From assembly GCF_013414195.1 (NCBI RefSeq), contig NZ_JAATTV010000004.1, positions 186,001 through 250,000 on the forward strand: a stretch of 64,000 nt of DNA, written 5' to 3'. A program made the position numbers and the translations under genes. A model generated the notes under the pieces. The model saw only the letters and a list, made by a program, of their open reading frames with translations. It did no database searches and was not told where the DNA came from. The DNA comes from Psychrobacter sp. BI730. Its GTDB lineage: Bacteria; Pseudomonadota; Gammaproteobacteria; Pseudomonadales; Moraxellaceae. This document shows positions 54,482 to 63,058 of this stretch, piece by piece (the first letter of the stretch is position 1; each line of letters starts with the position of its first letter).

Positions 54482-54709
54482 CTATTTTTTAGTATTTTTC
54501 TCTTTATCCTCTTTTACATATTCAAAAATATCTCCTACCTCTACTTCTAAATACTCACAAAGCTTATCTATAGTATCGAAATCAATTCTAGATGATTGAT
54601 CGTTGTATATCTTATGCAACGTCGTTTTGCTTACCCCTGTTGCTCGTACGGCATCCGCTACTTTAAGCCTTCTTTCAGCTAGTAAAGTTGGGAGATGGTT
54701 AACTATCAT
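54482..54709 (-). CDS. XRE-type helix-turn-helix regulator, 75 aa
   Basis: Cro/C1-type DNA-binding protein: helices around LLAERRLKVADAVRATG and VSKTTLHKIYNDQSSRID, then FDTIDKLCEYLEVEVGDIFEY, the form of HTH_26 regulators. It follows a 70-residue gene by one base, so the two form an operon. Such pairs may be toxin-antitoxin or phage-type control units. Probable operators lie upstream at 54946 and 55021. Confidence 0.88.
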   Translation of the reverse strand: MIVNHLPTLLAERRLKVADAVRATGVSKTTLHKIYNDQSSRIDFDTIDKLCEYLEVEVGDIFEYVKEDKEKNTKK

Positions 54710-54710
54710 C

Positions 54711-54923
54711 TTACAAACTCCAATTGTCGTAGAATAAATACCCTCTACTACCTTGCTTTTCTACTTGAAACACTTGCGAACACTGAATTCGAGTCCAAAA
54801 TTCAATATCGCTCTTTAACATGTAAGGCAAAATAAGGTGATTAAATATTTTATAGTAGCCAATATTAGCTTTATGAACACTTAGCTCTTTTTGCTTTATA
54901 TCGTTTAGGTAAGTCTTTTTCAT
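54711..54923 (-). CDS. Hypothetical 70-aa protein paired with XRE regulator
   Basis: Basic, aromatic-rich protein (KSDIEFWTRIQCSQVFQVEKQGSRGYLFYDNW) of no family known to me. It precedes the XRE gene with a one-base gap. Size and pairing would fit a toxin or a small phage protein, but there is no recognisable toxin motif. Confidence 0.5.
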   Translation of the reverse strand: MKKTYLNDIKQKELSVHKANIGYYKIFNHLILPYMLKSDIEFWTRIQCSQVFQVEKQGSRGYLFYDNWSL

Positions 54924-55498
54924 AAATAGTGAAATCCAATCATACTTACTGAAATCTTATATAATTTATATCTACTGTTATCTACAGAAATTGCAAGTAA
55001 TTATTATAAAATAATAAGTAATTTCAGTAACTTATACCAGGATATACCTATTTCATCTGAGCTGAGTTTCTACGCTGCATACTTTAAGAAGAAATGATAA
55101 CCATCCTGCCATTAGAGTCGTAGCTCTTATATCAAATTATTTTTTAGAAGCAACAGATTGCCAAAAAAATGCTGCCTTTGAAACGTTGGCTATAGTCAAT
55201 CCAGAATAAAAGAGATACAGCCCATATCATGAAACAGTTTTATTTTGAACTAACTATATATCCAAATGAGCCATTTATTTAATTCACCTTATATTGACTA
55301 ATGCGCTTCACAAGCCCGAAAATAGTATGAAATCGTGATCGATGCGCTATACAGGAATCGAGCTCTAAGCTGTATACTCAATATTTAGAGTGCTTTCAAT
55401 AACTGTCTATTAACTCGTAGCGCAACTCAATATTTTTGAGAGCTCAGCAACTGATTTGAGATAGTTGTATTATAAATAATAATGTCTATAAAACTAAA
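54924..55498. other. Gene-free region with operator-like repeats and a recombinase relic
   Basis: Contains a perfect 10-base inverted pair TTACTGAAAT (54946) and ATTTCAGTAA (55021) around an AT-rich promoter-like core, which probably binds the XRE protein, and the recombinase relic at 55154. The remainder to 55498 is AT-rich without features. Confidence 0.5.
55154..55195 (+). pseudogene. Relic of the giant recombinase C-terminal region
   Basis: Translates as QIAKKMLPLKRWL then stop, against GIAEKLLPLKRWLVS near the end of the recombinase at 20976-24314 (nucleotides around 24060-24105). The DNA is also similar over about 40 bases. It indicates that a second copy of that module once lay here. 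Confidence 0.55.
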
Positions 55499-56443
55499 TT
55501 ACGATAATTTTTGTCTTCTAAACCATCTCGGCAGTTGTACATTGGTCGAATTTGTTAGCCCATTTAATAGAGCAACGAGCAAAATCAAAAAAACACCTAT
55601 ATATTGAACACCTGATAACATTTGATGCAGGAGCAACACTGCCAAAAATATTGCGGTCAAAGGTTCAAAGATAGTAAATACTGACGCGCGTGTGGCTGGT
55701 AGTTTTTCTAATGCTTTCATATATAATGCAAAAGGTGCAATCGTACCCACCAAAGATAAGCCCAGTACATATATCCAGCTAATAACGGGAAGCTGTATCA
55801 GCTTATAATAAGTTGTATACGTGGTAGGAATGAACAATAATACAATGCCACTGAACAAAATTGACGTAAAAAAGACAAGCGGTGCAGAGTGTTTATGATG
55901 CATGGCGCGTTTACCAAGCACACCATACAAAGAGTAACAAACGCCAGAGAGCAGCCCAACGGCAATACCCAACTTCCCTTCAGTAGTGCCACCCATCGTA
56001 GTCATACCAACGCCAATCACTGCTACAACTGCTAATAATGCAGCTTTATAAGTAATTCGCTCATCTAATAATAGGTGCGAGAATATCAAGCTAAAGACCG
56101 GCGCCGTATAGAGTAATGCGACTGCCGTGCCTGCACCCACATGAAGCACTGCAAATAAGTAGCAAACCGTCATACCCAGTACGCCAATTAGGGATTGTAG
56201 ACCAAGCCCAAACCATTGACCGAGTGTTAGCCTACTTAATGGTTTCCAGATCTTAGGCAACATCGCTATAGCAATAATAGCTGCCGTTATGATACGCAAT
56301 ATCGTAATTTGCCAACTACTAAAACCTAATTGACTAAGATAAGTCGAAAATATACCAAGTGTGCCCCAACATATGGCCGCCATGACAATTTGTATGGTGC
56401 CAATCCATGGCTTGACATCAACCGCTATAGGTCTGATTTTCAA
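55499..56443 (-). CDS. EamA/DMT-family transporter
   Basis: 314 residues, ten membrane segments in two EamA repeats (first from WIGTIQIVMAAICWGTLGIFSTYL, second from KLGIAVGLLSGVCYSLYGVLGK). Such drug/metabolite exporters move amino acids or other small metabolites out of the cell. It lies 232 bases downstream of the creatine symporter on the same strand and may or may not belong to that unit. Substrate not readable. Confidence 0.88.
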   Translation of the reverse strand: MKIRPIAVDVKPWIGTIQIVMAAICWGTLGIFSTYLSQLGFSSWQITILRIITAAIIAIAMLPKIWKPLSRLTLGQWFGLGLQSLIGVLGMTVCYLFAVLHVGAGTAVALLYTAPVFSLIFSHLLLDERITYKAALLAVVAVIGVGMTTMGGTTEGKLGIAVGLLSGVCYSLYGVLGKRAMHHKHSAPLVFFTSILFSGIVLLFIPTTYTTYYKLIQLPVISWIYVLGLSLVGTIAPFALYMKALEKLPATRASVFTIFEPLTAIFLAVLLLHQMLSGVQYIGVFLILLVALLNGLTNSTNVQLPRWFRRQKLS

Positions 56444-56675
56444 TACTTCCGCGACTAGTCACCTCTATTATTGAACATAAAATGTTCGTAATATCATTGA
56501 GTAAATATAAAACTGGTACAAAATAACTGAGTGTTAATCAGCATTAGCTTATCTATACAACTCATACTTGCCAGCCTTACTGAATACGTCAACCGCTGAA
56601 TTTATGACTATCAGTCAATAAACTCAGCGGTTAACTTAGGCTCTGTTAAGTATTAATAAATATAAGTAACTATAT

Positions 56676-58139
56676 CTAAGCGCTGACAGCTTCTTCTGAT
56701 ATGACTTTGACTCTATTAGGAACCAACACACTAACGACCAAGTAAGTGATGGCTGATGCAGCTGATCCGATAAGAGGTCCCTCTACCCAGCCGACAATAC
56801 CTGATGTTAAGAGATAACTACTACAAACAGCACCGATGATAATAGAGGCAATAGCAGCCATCGTTGAGCCTTTATAAAAGATAGTCACTAAAAGCACGCC
56901 AGATAAAGCTGCCATTAAGGTACCGCTAGAGAATATTCCTAGATAGCTAAGCATCGCTTCAGGTAAGAAGAAGGTAGAAATGAAGGCGATAGCAGCCACA
57001 ATAGCGACCCACAATCTATTCAGTTTCAATAGCTCAGCCTCAGTGCGAGGTTTATTGTCAAATACTGCCAAACGCAAATCATGTGAGGCAGCAGTTGATA
57101 AGGTATGCAAGATAGAGTTTGCCGTAGATTTCATAGCAAAAAGAATAAACAAAGTGATCACACTACCCACCACACTTGGAATAGCATTGGCTAAATACCA
57201 AGGCATTGCTTCATCGGGATTGATCAGACCTGGGTTTTTGATACGAACATATAAGCCAACGATAGGCACTAAGCTCAAAATACACCCTAGAATGGCCGTA
57301 TAAAAGCCTGTTTTGGCAATACTGATATTAGATTTCATCGCCAAAAAACGTACTGACATATAGGGCAATGCAGTACTAAAGATAAGCGCATAGACAAATA
57401 CTAGAAAAACAGAAGCTTTGGCATTACCATATGGGTTAGAATTTTCTGGATTGACAAGGTTTGGATCTATCGCATTCAGCTGCGTCATCATATCTGCTAA
57501 CGGAATGTCAGTGAACACCTGAACCACTATATAAATGGCAGCAGTGGCCATCCCAATCACCATAAAAGTATCGGTCCAAGCAACGGCGAGCAATCCGCCT
57601 GCCATGGTATAAATAGTAATAATTACCAATAAAAGCGCAGAAGCCAGAAGAGGTGAAATACCGAGCCAGCTACTACCTAACATACCAAGCGCTCTAATCT
57701 GAGCCGTCAAAAATACGGTCAAAAATATAATCATGCCCAAAGACGTGACAATACGCAAAGTGCGAGCAGATATTGAATTTCGATCATTACAGTGCAAGTT
57801 AACGATAAATTCAGGAATGGTACTACTACCCATCTTCATGGCTCTATTACGCAAATAGACCGCAAAGAATAGTACGGCGACGACCATGGCTGGTGCAAAA
57901 AAGAAATTACCTAAAAGCTCAATCGTCCCGTATTGGTATGCGGCACCAGGTGAACCCATAAAGCCCCAACCACTAAACCCAGTCGCCACGACAGTACCTG
58001 CCATAACAAAAGGCCCTAATGAGCGACCGGCTACTAAAAAACCACTTTCCTCATCTGCTGACATGACTTTTGACGCTTTACTAGCCAATACAATGAGAAG
58101 CGCAATTGCTGCTAACAATATCATCCAATTAATAAACAT
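56676..58139 (-). CDS. Sodium:solute symporter (probable creatine importer)
   Basis: 487 residues with about 13 membrane segments of the SSS family. The N-terminal region ADEESGFLVAGRSLGPFVMAGTVVATGFSGWGFMGSPGAAYQYG is typical. The Na+ site region follows the family pattern, and the substrate is inferred from position between a creatinase gene and its 35-residue partner. It is read in the same direction as creatinase, so probably in one operon: creatinase, small peptide, symporter. Confidence 0.85.
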   Translation of the reverse strand: MFINWMILLAAIALLIVLASKASKVMSADEESGFLVAGRSLGPFVMAGTVVATGFSGWGFMGSPGAAYQYGTIELLGNFFFAPAMVVAVLFFAVYLRNRAMKMGSSTIPEFIVNLHCNDRNSISARTLRIVTSLGMIIFLTVFLTAQIRALGMLGSSWLGISPLLASALLLVIITIYTMAGGLLAVAWTDTFMVIGMATAAIYIVVQVFTDIPLADMMTQLNAIDPNLVNPENSNPYGNAKASVFLVFVYALIFSTALPYMSVRFLAMKSNISIAKTGFYTAILGCILSLVPIVGLYVRIKNPGLINPDEAMPWYLANAIPSVVGSVITLFILFAMKSTANSILHTLSTAASHDLRLAVFDNKPRTEAELLKLNRLWVAIVAAIAFISTFFLPEAMLSYLGIFSSGTLMAALSGVLLVTIFYKGSTMAAIASIIIGAVCSSYLLTSGIVGWVEGPLIGSAASAITYLVVSVLVPNRVKVISEEAVSA

Positions 58140-58165
58140 GTCGATTCCTCGTATCGTTTACTACA

Positions 58166-58273
58166 TTACTTGTTATGACGCTCTACGAAGAAATAACTCA
58201 CTGCCAGTAATAGCGTCAGTACATTAATGGTCAAGAACCAAAATAACGTCCAGCTGTTAAGAAACAGGTCCAT
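58166..58273 (-). CDS. 35-residue single-span membrane peptide before the symporter
   Basis: Short gene: MDLFLNSWTLFWFLTIN continues with VLTLLLAVSYFFVERHNK and stop. One strongly hydrophobic helix with a positive C-terminal end, GGAAA eight bases upstream of the ATG, and 26 bases before the symporter start. Many SSS-type transporters are preceded by a small one- or two-helix membrane protein, so it is probably a subunit or stability factor of the symporter. Confidence 0.65.
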   Translation of the reverse strand: MDLFLNSWTLFWFLTINVLTLLLAVSYFFVERHNK

Positions 58274-58420
58274 AATGTTATTTCCTTAATAAGTAAAATG
58301 TGAAAATAATTGCATCGTGCGAGGCGCATCATCATCTATGTTGGTGAGCTTAAAATAAGGAAATTATTCATGGTAGCCCACTCGATATAGACAGTATTTA
58401 TTGATGACACCCCCCCTACA

Positions 58421-59737
58421 TTAACGACCGATAATATTATGCTCAGGGCCGTACTTAAAGCCTGTGATATTATCAGCGCCCGTCTCATTGATGACTAAAA
58501 TGTCATGCTCTCGATAACCGCCAGCACCCGGCATGCCCTCTGGAATCATAATCATCGGCTCCATAGAGATGACCATACCTGGCTCAAGCACTGTTTCAAT
58601 ATCTTCACGTAGCTCAAGTCCTGCCTCGCGTCCATAATAATGGCTGAGCACACCAAAAGAATGGCCATAACCAAAGCTGCGTTTTTCTAATAAGTCGTAT
58701 TTTGTATAAATTTTATTCAGCTCATGTGCGATATCGCAGCAGCGCACGCCAGGTTTGATAAGCTCAAGACCTGCTTCATGTACTTCACAATTTATCTGCC
58801 AGTAGCGTAGTGAATCTGCATCACATTTATCCAAGAACAATGTGCGTTCAAGCGCGGTATAGTAGCCTGCTATCATAGAAAAACAGTTAAGACTCAATAT
58901 ATCACCCGATTGGACAAGACGATTGGTCACTGGATTGTGGGCACCATCCGTATTAATACCTGACTGAAACCATGTCCATGTATCCATGAGTTCCACTTGA
59001 CCAAACTGCTCACCAATAGCCTTCACCATCGCTTGTGTAGATGCCAAGGCAACTTCGTATTCGGGCACGCCATCATAAACAGCCTGTACCAATGCAGCTC
59101 CACCAATATCACAGACCTGAGCACCCTTTGTTATTAGCGCTATCTCTTCAGAGGACTTAACCATTCTCATGGTCATACATGCTAGGCTAATATCAACAAA
59201 CTCTACATTGGGTAAGATAGCTTTGAGCTTAGCAAAGCGATCCATTGGTAAATGATCAAACTCAATACCTACACGTCCGTGATGAGGAATTTGTTGAGCA
59301 ATGGCTTTGAAATAGTTATCACGCTGCCAATCAGTGTAAACAATATTATTGTCGCCCACAGTACGCCGCCAAGGCTGTCCACCATCGATATTGGCAGAGA
59401 TTGACACAACTTCTTTTGAAGTAACGACTAGTCCATAAGGTCGCCCAAAAGAGCAATATATAAAGTCAGAGTAGTAATTGATGTTATGTATCGAGGTGAA
59501 AAGCGCCGCCACAATGCCATGATTATCTAAATACTCACGAAGTTTCTCATGACGATTTGCATATTCTTGAAGACTAAAAGTCGGTTGCACTTTCTGGCCG
59601 TTTTTAATTTCGATTAGACTTGGGAGATGCAGATTATCGAATGAGCCATCTAAAGAGGTTAGGTTTAATGAATTCATCGATTTTCGAGAAAAATCTGTAG
59701 AAGATAACGTGCTAGTAAGGTCTTTTAGTGCTGACAT
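58421..59737 (-). CDS. Creatinase (creatine amidinohydrolase)
   Basis: 438 residues. Pita-bread-fold enzyme splitting creatine into sarcosine and urea. Very close to the Pseudomonas putida enzyme in recalled sequence, for example SFGRPYGLVVTSKEVVSISAN, then DTWTWFQSGINTDGAHNP with the catalytic His, FGYGHSFGVLSHYYGREAGL, and EHDILVINETGADNITGFKYGPE. Unlike M24 metallopeptidases it needs no metal. The start at 59737 has TTGGAG upstream and gives about 33 extra N-terminal residues compared with the 403-residue Pseudomonas protein; ATG at residue 21 is an alternative. Forms a unit with the downstream symporter. Confidence 0.93.
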   Translation of the reverse strand: MSALKDLTSTLSSTDFSRKSMNSLNLTSLDGSFDNLHLPSLIEIKNGQKVQPTFSLQEYANRHEKLREYLDNHGIVAALFTSIHNINYYSDFIYCSFGRPYGLVVTSKEVVSISANIDGGQPWRRTVGDNNIVYTDWQRDNYFKAIAQQIPHHGRVGIEFDHLPMDRFAKLKAILPNVEFVDISLACMTMRMVKSSEEIALITKGAQVCDIGGAALVQAVYDGVPEYEVALASTQAMVKAIGEQFGQVELMDTWTWFQSGINTDGAHNPVTNRLVQSGDILSLNCFSMIAGYYTALERTLFLDKCDADSLRYWQINCEVHEAGLELIKPGVRCCDIAHELNKIYTKYDLLEKRSFGYGHSFGVLSHYYGREAGLELREDIETVLEPGMVISMEPMIMIPEGMPGAGGYREHDILVINETGADNITGFKYGPEHNIIGR

Positions 59738-59903
59738 GGAACGTCTCCAAAGTAGTAATAATTAACTGAGAACACGTTCGATAATAGAGGTAAAATTAAT
59801 AAGGTATTTTTTCATAAGCGACATTTTATGTTTATAATCGGACATATAGACAAACAACTTAACATTAGCCAGAATTTTAGGTATGTTCTGAAGGCGACAA
59901 AAA

Positions 59904-60884
59904 ATGACTCAGATAACGGAAAAGATGATAGACAAGCCTAGGCGTATTGGGTTTCTACTGATCAATGGCTTTACCATGCTCGCGTTCAGCAATATCATTG
60001 AGCCACTTCGAATGGCGAATTATGTGAGCGAGCAACTCTTATACTCGTGGGTGGTGGCAGGGTTCGATGACAATAAAACCAGTAGTAGTAACGGTATTAA
60101 GTTAAGTCATACTGCACCACTCGACTACTTATTAACCTGCGACTTGGTGTTCGTATGCGGAGGACACCAAACAGATTACTTGGAATCTAGTAAGCTCATT
60201 ACCTTAATTCAGCGATTGGCAGTACGGGATATTGCACTTGGCGGTTTGTGTACAGGAGCGCTGGCATTGGCCGCAGCGGGCTTACTTGAGCAGCAAGCAG
60301 CCTCATTGCATTGGGAGAACATCAGCGTAGCCCAAGAAAGCTATCCAGATGTTATTTTCAATGACCAAATATTTACAATAGCACCGCAGCTATATTCTTG
60401 TTCAGGTGGAGCTTGCGCATTGGATATGACTTTACATATCATCAATAAGCATCATGGTCATCATATCGTTTCCAAGATACAAGACATGTTTATTATCACC
60501 TCTATACGTGAGCCTACTTACGTACAGCATATGCCCAAGCCAAAAATACTGAGCAGTAGCTATACCAATGTAATAGATGCTATTGCATTGATGAAAACCA
60601 ATCTTGAAGAGCCTTTAAGCGTTAAGGATATTGCCCGTCATCTTGGATTATCAAGTAGACAATTACAGCGCATATTTAACAAAAATTTTAGTTGTTCACC
60701 GCAACAGTATTACGTGCGATTGCGCCTTGAACACGCCAAATATATTCTTAAACATACTACGCTGCCTATTAGCCAAATCGTACTAGCAAGCGGCTTTATC
60801 GATAACAGTGCATTCTCTAGCACCTTCAAAAAAAACTATGGCATGACGCCAAGCCATTACAGACAAGAGAATCAGCTGGTATAG
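59904..60884 (+). CDS. GlxA-type AraC-family regulator of creatine use
   Basis: 326 residues: N-terminal DJ-1/PfpI-like (GATase1) domain (RIGFLLINGFTMLAF to GGLCTGALALAAAGLL) and C-terminal AraC double helix-turn-helix (SVKDIARHLGLSSRQLQRIFNKNF and PISQIVLASGFIDNSAFSSTFKKNYGMTPSHYR). This architecture (like GbdR, SouR and CdhR of pseudomonads) senses betaine, sarcosine or carnitine-type compounds. It is divergent from creatinase with 166 bases between, so it probably activates the creatine operon in response to creatine or sarcosine. Confidence 0.9.
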   Translation: MTQITEKMIDKPRRIGFLLINGFTMLAFSNIIEPLRMANYVSEQLLYSWVVAGFDDNKTSSSNGIKLSHTAPLDYLLTCDLVFVCGGHQTDYLESSKLITLIQRLAVRDIALGGLCTGALALAAAGLLEQQAASLHWENISVAQESYPDVIFNDQIFTIAPQLYSCSGGACALDMTLHIINKHHGHHIVSKIQDMFIITSIREPTYVQHMPKPKILSSSYTNVIDAIALMKTNLEEPLSVKDIARHLGLSSRQLQRIFNKNFSCSPQQYYVRLRLEHAKYILKHTTLPISQIVLASGFIDNSAFSSTFKKNYGMTPSHYRQENQLV

Positions 60885-60924
60885 CCTATTTAATCTTGAC
60901 GCAGCAACTATAAGAATGGTCTCT

Positions 60925-61121
60925 CCAAAATTAAAAAAAGCCATAAAAGTCATTACTTTTATGGCTTTACTGCTCTGTTGTATATTTTGAAGCTTAAACC
61001 TAGCTTTGAGTTAAATAAGCGCTTTTAATTCAGTCAGCTTGCTTAACACTGTATCAGGTTCATATTTCACCAGCTGCTGCTCATTTTGTGCACCAGATAG
61101 CACACCTAAAACTAGCCCACA
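60925..61121. repeat. Duplicate of the phosphonatase-gene tail and terminator
   Basis: About 197 bases similar (by eye 85-90%) to 40202-40396, including the AAAGCCATAAAAG hairpin and the last 37 or so codons of the HAD gene (minus strand). Homology stops abruptly at CCCACA, where the Fic fragment begins. An incomplete gene copy made by recombination. Confidence 0.85.
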
Positions 61122-61534
61122 TAAAGCCCACTATATCCATCTGGAAATAATGCTCGATGCCATCCGAGTAGATCATCTAATAATAACGGCTGTTGATAAT
61201 GATAGGTAGCACTTAGCATCATCTCTACCACTGCATCGATCTCACGAGTATTGGTTGGCATACTGGCATTATTCAGCCCTAAATGCCGCGCAACTGAAGA
61301 ACGAACCTGCTCATCATTTAGTGTCTCACCTTCTATCTCAGAAGTTTTGATAATCTCTAAGGTCACCGCATCTAATTGTGCCTCAACATTCAGATCGAAC
61401 CCTAGTGTTAGCAGCTTTCCTAGTAAATGGCCTTGTAATATCCGCACACGACTAACAAGTGGCAATAGCTTTTTGTCCGACCATTGCCATTCAGTCCAGT
61501 TTAGATGTTCATGAATATAAGTAACATGCTTCAT
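61120..61534 (-). pseudogene. Fic/DUF4172 protein, N-terminal fragment
   Basis: Encodes about 138 residues of the N-terminal part of a Fic adenylyltransferase (YIHEHLNWTEWQWSDKKLLP, VRILQGHLLGKL, LEIIKTSEIEGETLNDEQVRSS, VEMMLSATYHYQQPLLLDDLLGWHRALFP). The inhibitory-helix-like SEIEGE motif is kept, but the chain stops before the catalytic HPFxDGNGR, right at the junction with the duplicated phosphonatase tail. Cannot act as an AMPylating enzyme. Confidence 0.85.
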
Positions 61535-61697
61535 ATGTTCCTCAGAAATATGCAGAGATTAGGACAGTAATCTCCTTATAATATGCAGAGAATAAGTAGT
61601 AGAAACAATACGTAGAAACTCAAAAATGACAATAGTAGATGCAATAAGAATAGATTTTCAACGAACACACATATTTTTTATTCTAATAAGGGCTTGA
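61535..61697. other. Upstream region of the Fic remnant
   Basis: AT-rich; has a direct repeat AATATGCAGAGA (around 61547 and 61581) just before the Fic start, a possible operator. No gene. Confidence 0.4.
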
Positions 61698-61947
61698 GTA
61701 GAGGTAAAAATACTATAAAAACACAGTGCCTAAATACGAGTTAAATTTTATTCTATTACAATTTACATTGTAATTATTCAGTCGTACAATATATACAGGC
61801 TATATATATCAATATATGTAAGACATTGTCACAACATGTACTTTAGTCGACCTACTTTGACATGGTAGAGGATCGTTGGTTCGAATCCGATTACGCCTAC
61901 CAGATTCGAAAAGCCCCAATCTTAAGATTGGGGCTTTTTTTGTCCGT
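61698..61947 (+). repeat. tRNA-Val-derived 250-bp repeat, copy 2
   Basis: Diverged copy of the repeat at 54061. The tRNA-Val 3' half (61852-61902) has a weaker anticodon stem (CTACT/GGTAG) and one extra base in the variable loop (AGGATC), so it is not a working tRNA. The upstream 150 bases and the terminator (61909-61941) are shared with copy 1. Confidence 0.8.
61909..61941 (+). terminator. Terminator after tRNA-Val fragment 2
   Basis: Same AGCCCCAATC-type 12-base stem as at 54271 followed by seven T. Confidence 0.85.
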
Positions 61948-62155
61948 GAAATATTGGTTGTAGCGGAAAAGAGAACTATACGCCGATGCAAATTATCTCT
62001 TTTCTCACTTTCAGCAAACATCATCAAACTGACCTATGCTGTCAAATCTGTAGACATTGACTTGGGAGAACTCAGCACCTACAAGTGAGGTTAGCAACCA
62101 ATGTAAGTAGTGATATAATATCCTGATAATTGATATTTTATAAAAGGGTTACATT

Positions 62156-62434
62156 ATGGCTCGTACCGCTAGCGCATTGCACATTTTAGTAAAACATAAA
62201 GAACAAGCTGAGGACATTATTGCCAAGCTTAAAAAAGGCGCTAAATTTGATGTACTGGCCAAACGATACTCAACTTGCCCATCAGGAAAAAAAGGTGGCA
62301 GCTTAGGTGAGTTTGGCAAAGGTGATATGGTGGGGCCATTCGATAAAGTTTGCTTTACCGGCGAACTATTTACCCCGCATTTAGTAAAGACCAAATTTGG
62401 CTGGCATGTCGTAAAAGTCCTTTATAGAACTTAA
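62156..62434 (+). CDS. ppiC: Parvulin-type peptidyl-prolyl isomerase
   Basis: 92-residue single-domain parvulin without signal peptide, thus cytoplasmic. Speeds cis-trans isomerisation of prolyl bonds in folding. Motifs: ASALHILVKHKEQAEDI, the CPSGKKGGSLGEFGKGDMVGPFD loop and the terminal FGWHVVKVLYRT. Length matches PpiC (93 residues in Escherichia coli). AAAGGG precedes the ATG. Single gene, likely housekeeping. Confidence 0.93.
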   Translation: MARTASALHILVKHKEQAEDIIAKLKKGAKFDVLAKRYSTCPSGKKGGSLGEFGKGDMVGPFDKVCFTGELFTPHLVKTKFGWHVVKVLYRT

Positions 62435-62659
62435 GCGTTGAAGCTCTGATTGTAAGCCACCTGAGCTATATCTCAAATGTTGTCCTGATTCATATATGAT
62501 TTAACATCGTGATAATTATAGTAGTCAGGACTTGGTTTTTGGTCGACCTACCCATTCTAATCCTTACGTCAAAATCCCCTTATTTTATTTAAGCAGTATT
62601 TTACTTAAACAGTTTTCTACGAGTTAAGGTCAAATAGTGAGGGGCGAAATAAGTTGTCA

Positions 62660-63005
62660 TCAGCCTTTAAAACCTTTCGGTAGTTCAGGTGCAGGCAAGC
62701 GCTTCATATCAGAGTCAACATTATCGAAACGCTCATGGCCATTATTCCAATCAACAATAGACTGTTCAATCTCAGCTTTATTATCAGCAACGAAGTTCCA
62801 CCATAGTAGCACTTGGTTATTAAGCGGTTCGCCGCCGATAAACATGATACGTGTGCCCTTTTTGGCAGCCAGTTTGATACTTTTGTTATTAGCGACATCG
62901 CTATCATGAAAACGGAATAACTGATCTTGCTGACAGACCTTGCCTTCAGACTCTACCTCCCCTTCTGAAACCAAGATACCGTACTCAAAGTCTGACTCTA
63001 AATTT
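62660..63005 (-). pseudogene. Pirin family protein, C-terminal fragment
   Basis: About 110 residues from DFEYGILVSEGEVESEGK to RLPAPELPKGFKG match the C-terminal cupin of pirin (GTRIMFIGGEPLNNQVLLWWNFVADN, with EPL and WWNFV conserved). The N-terminal metal-binding cupin is missing; the frame continues upstream to 63253 but reads nonsense antisense to the next gene. A truncated gene. Confidence 0.8.
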
Positions 63006-63058
63006 ATTATGCCACTACAGGTACAATAAAAAGGATATATAATTGACGCATCTAAAAT

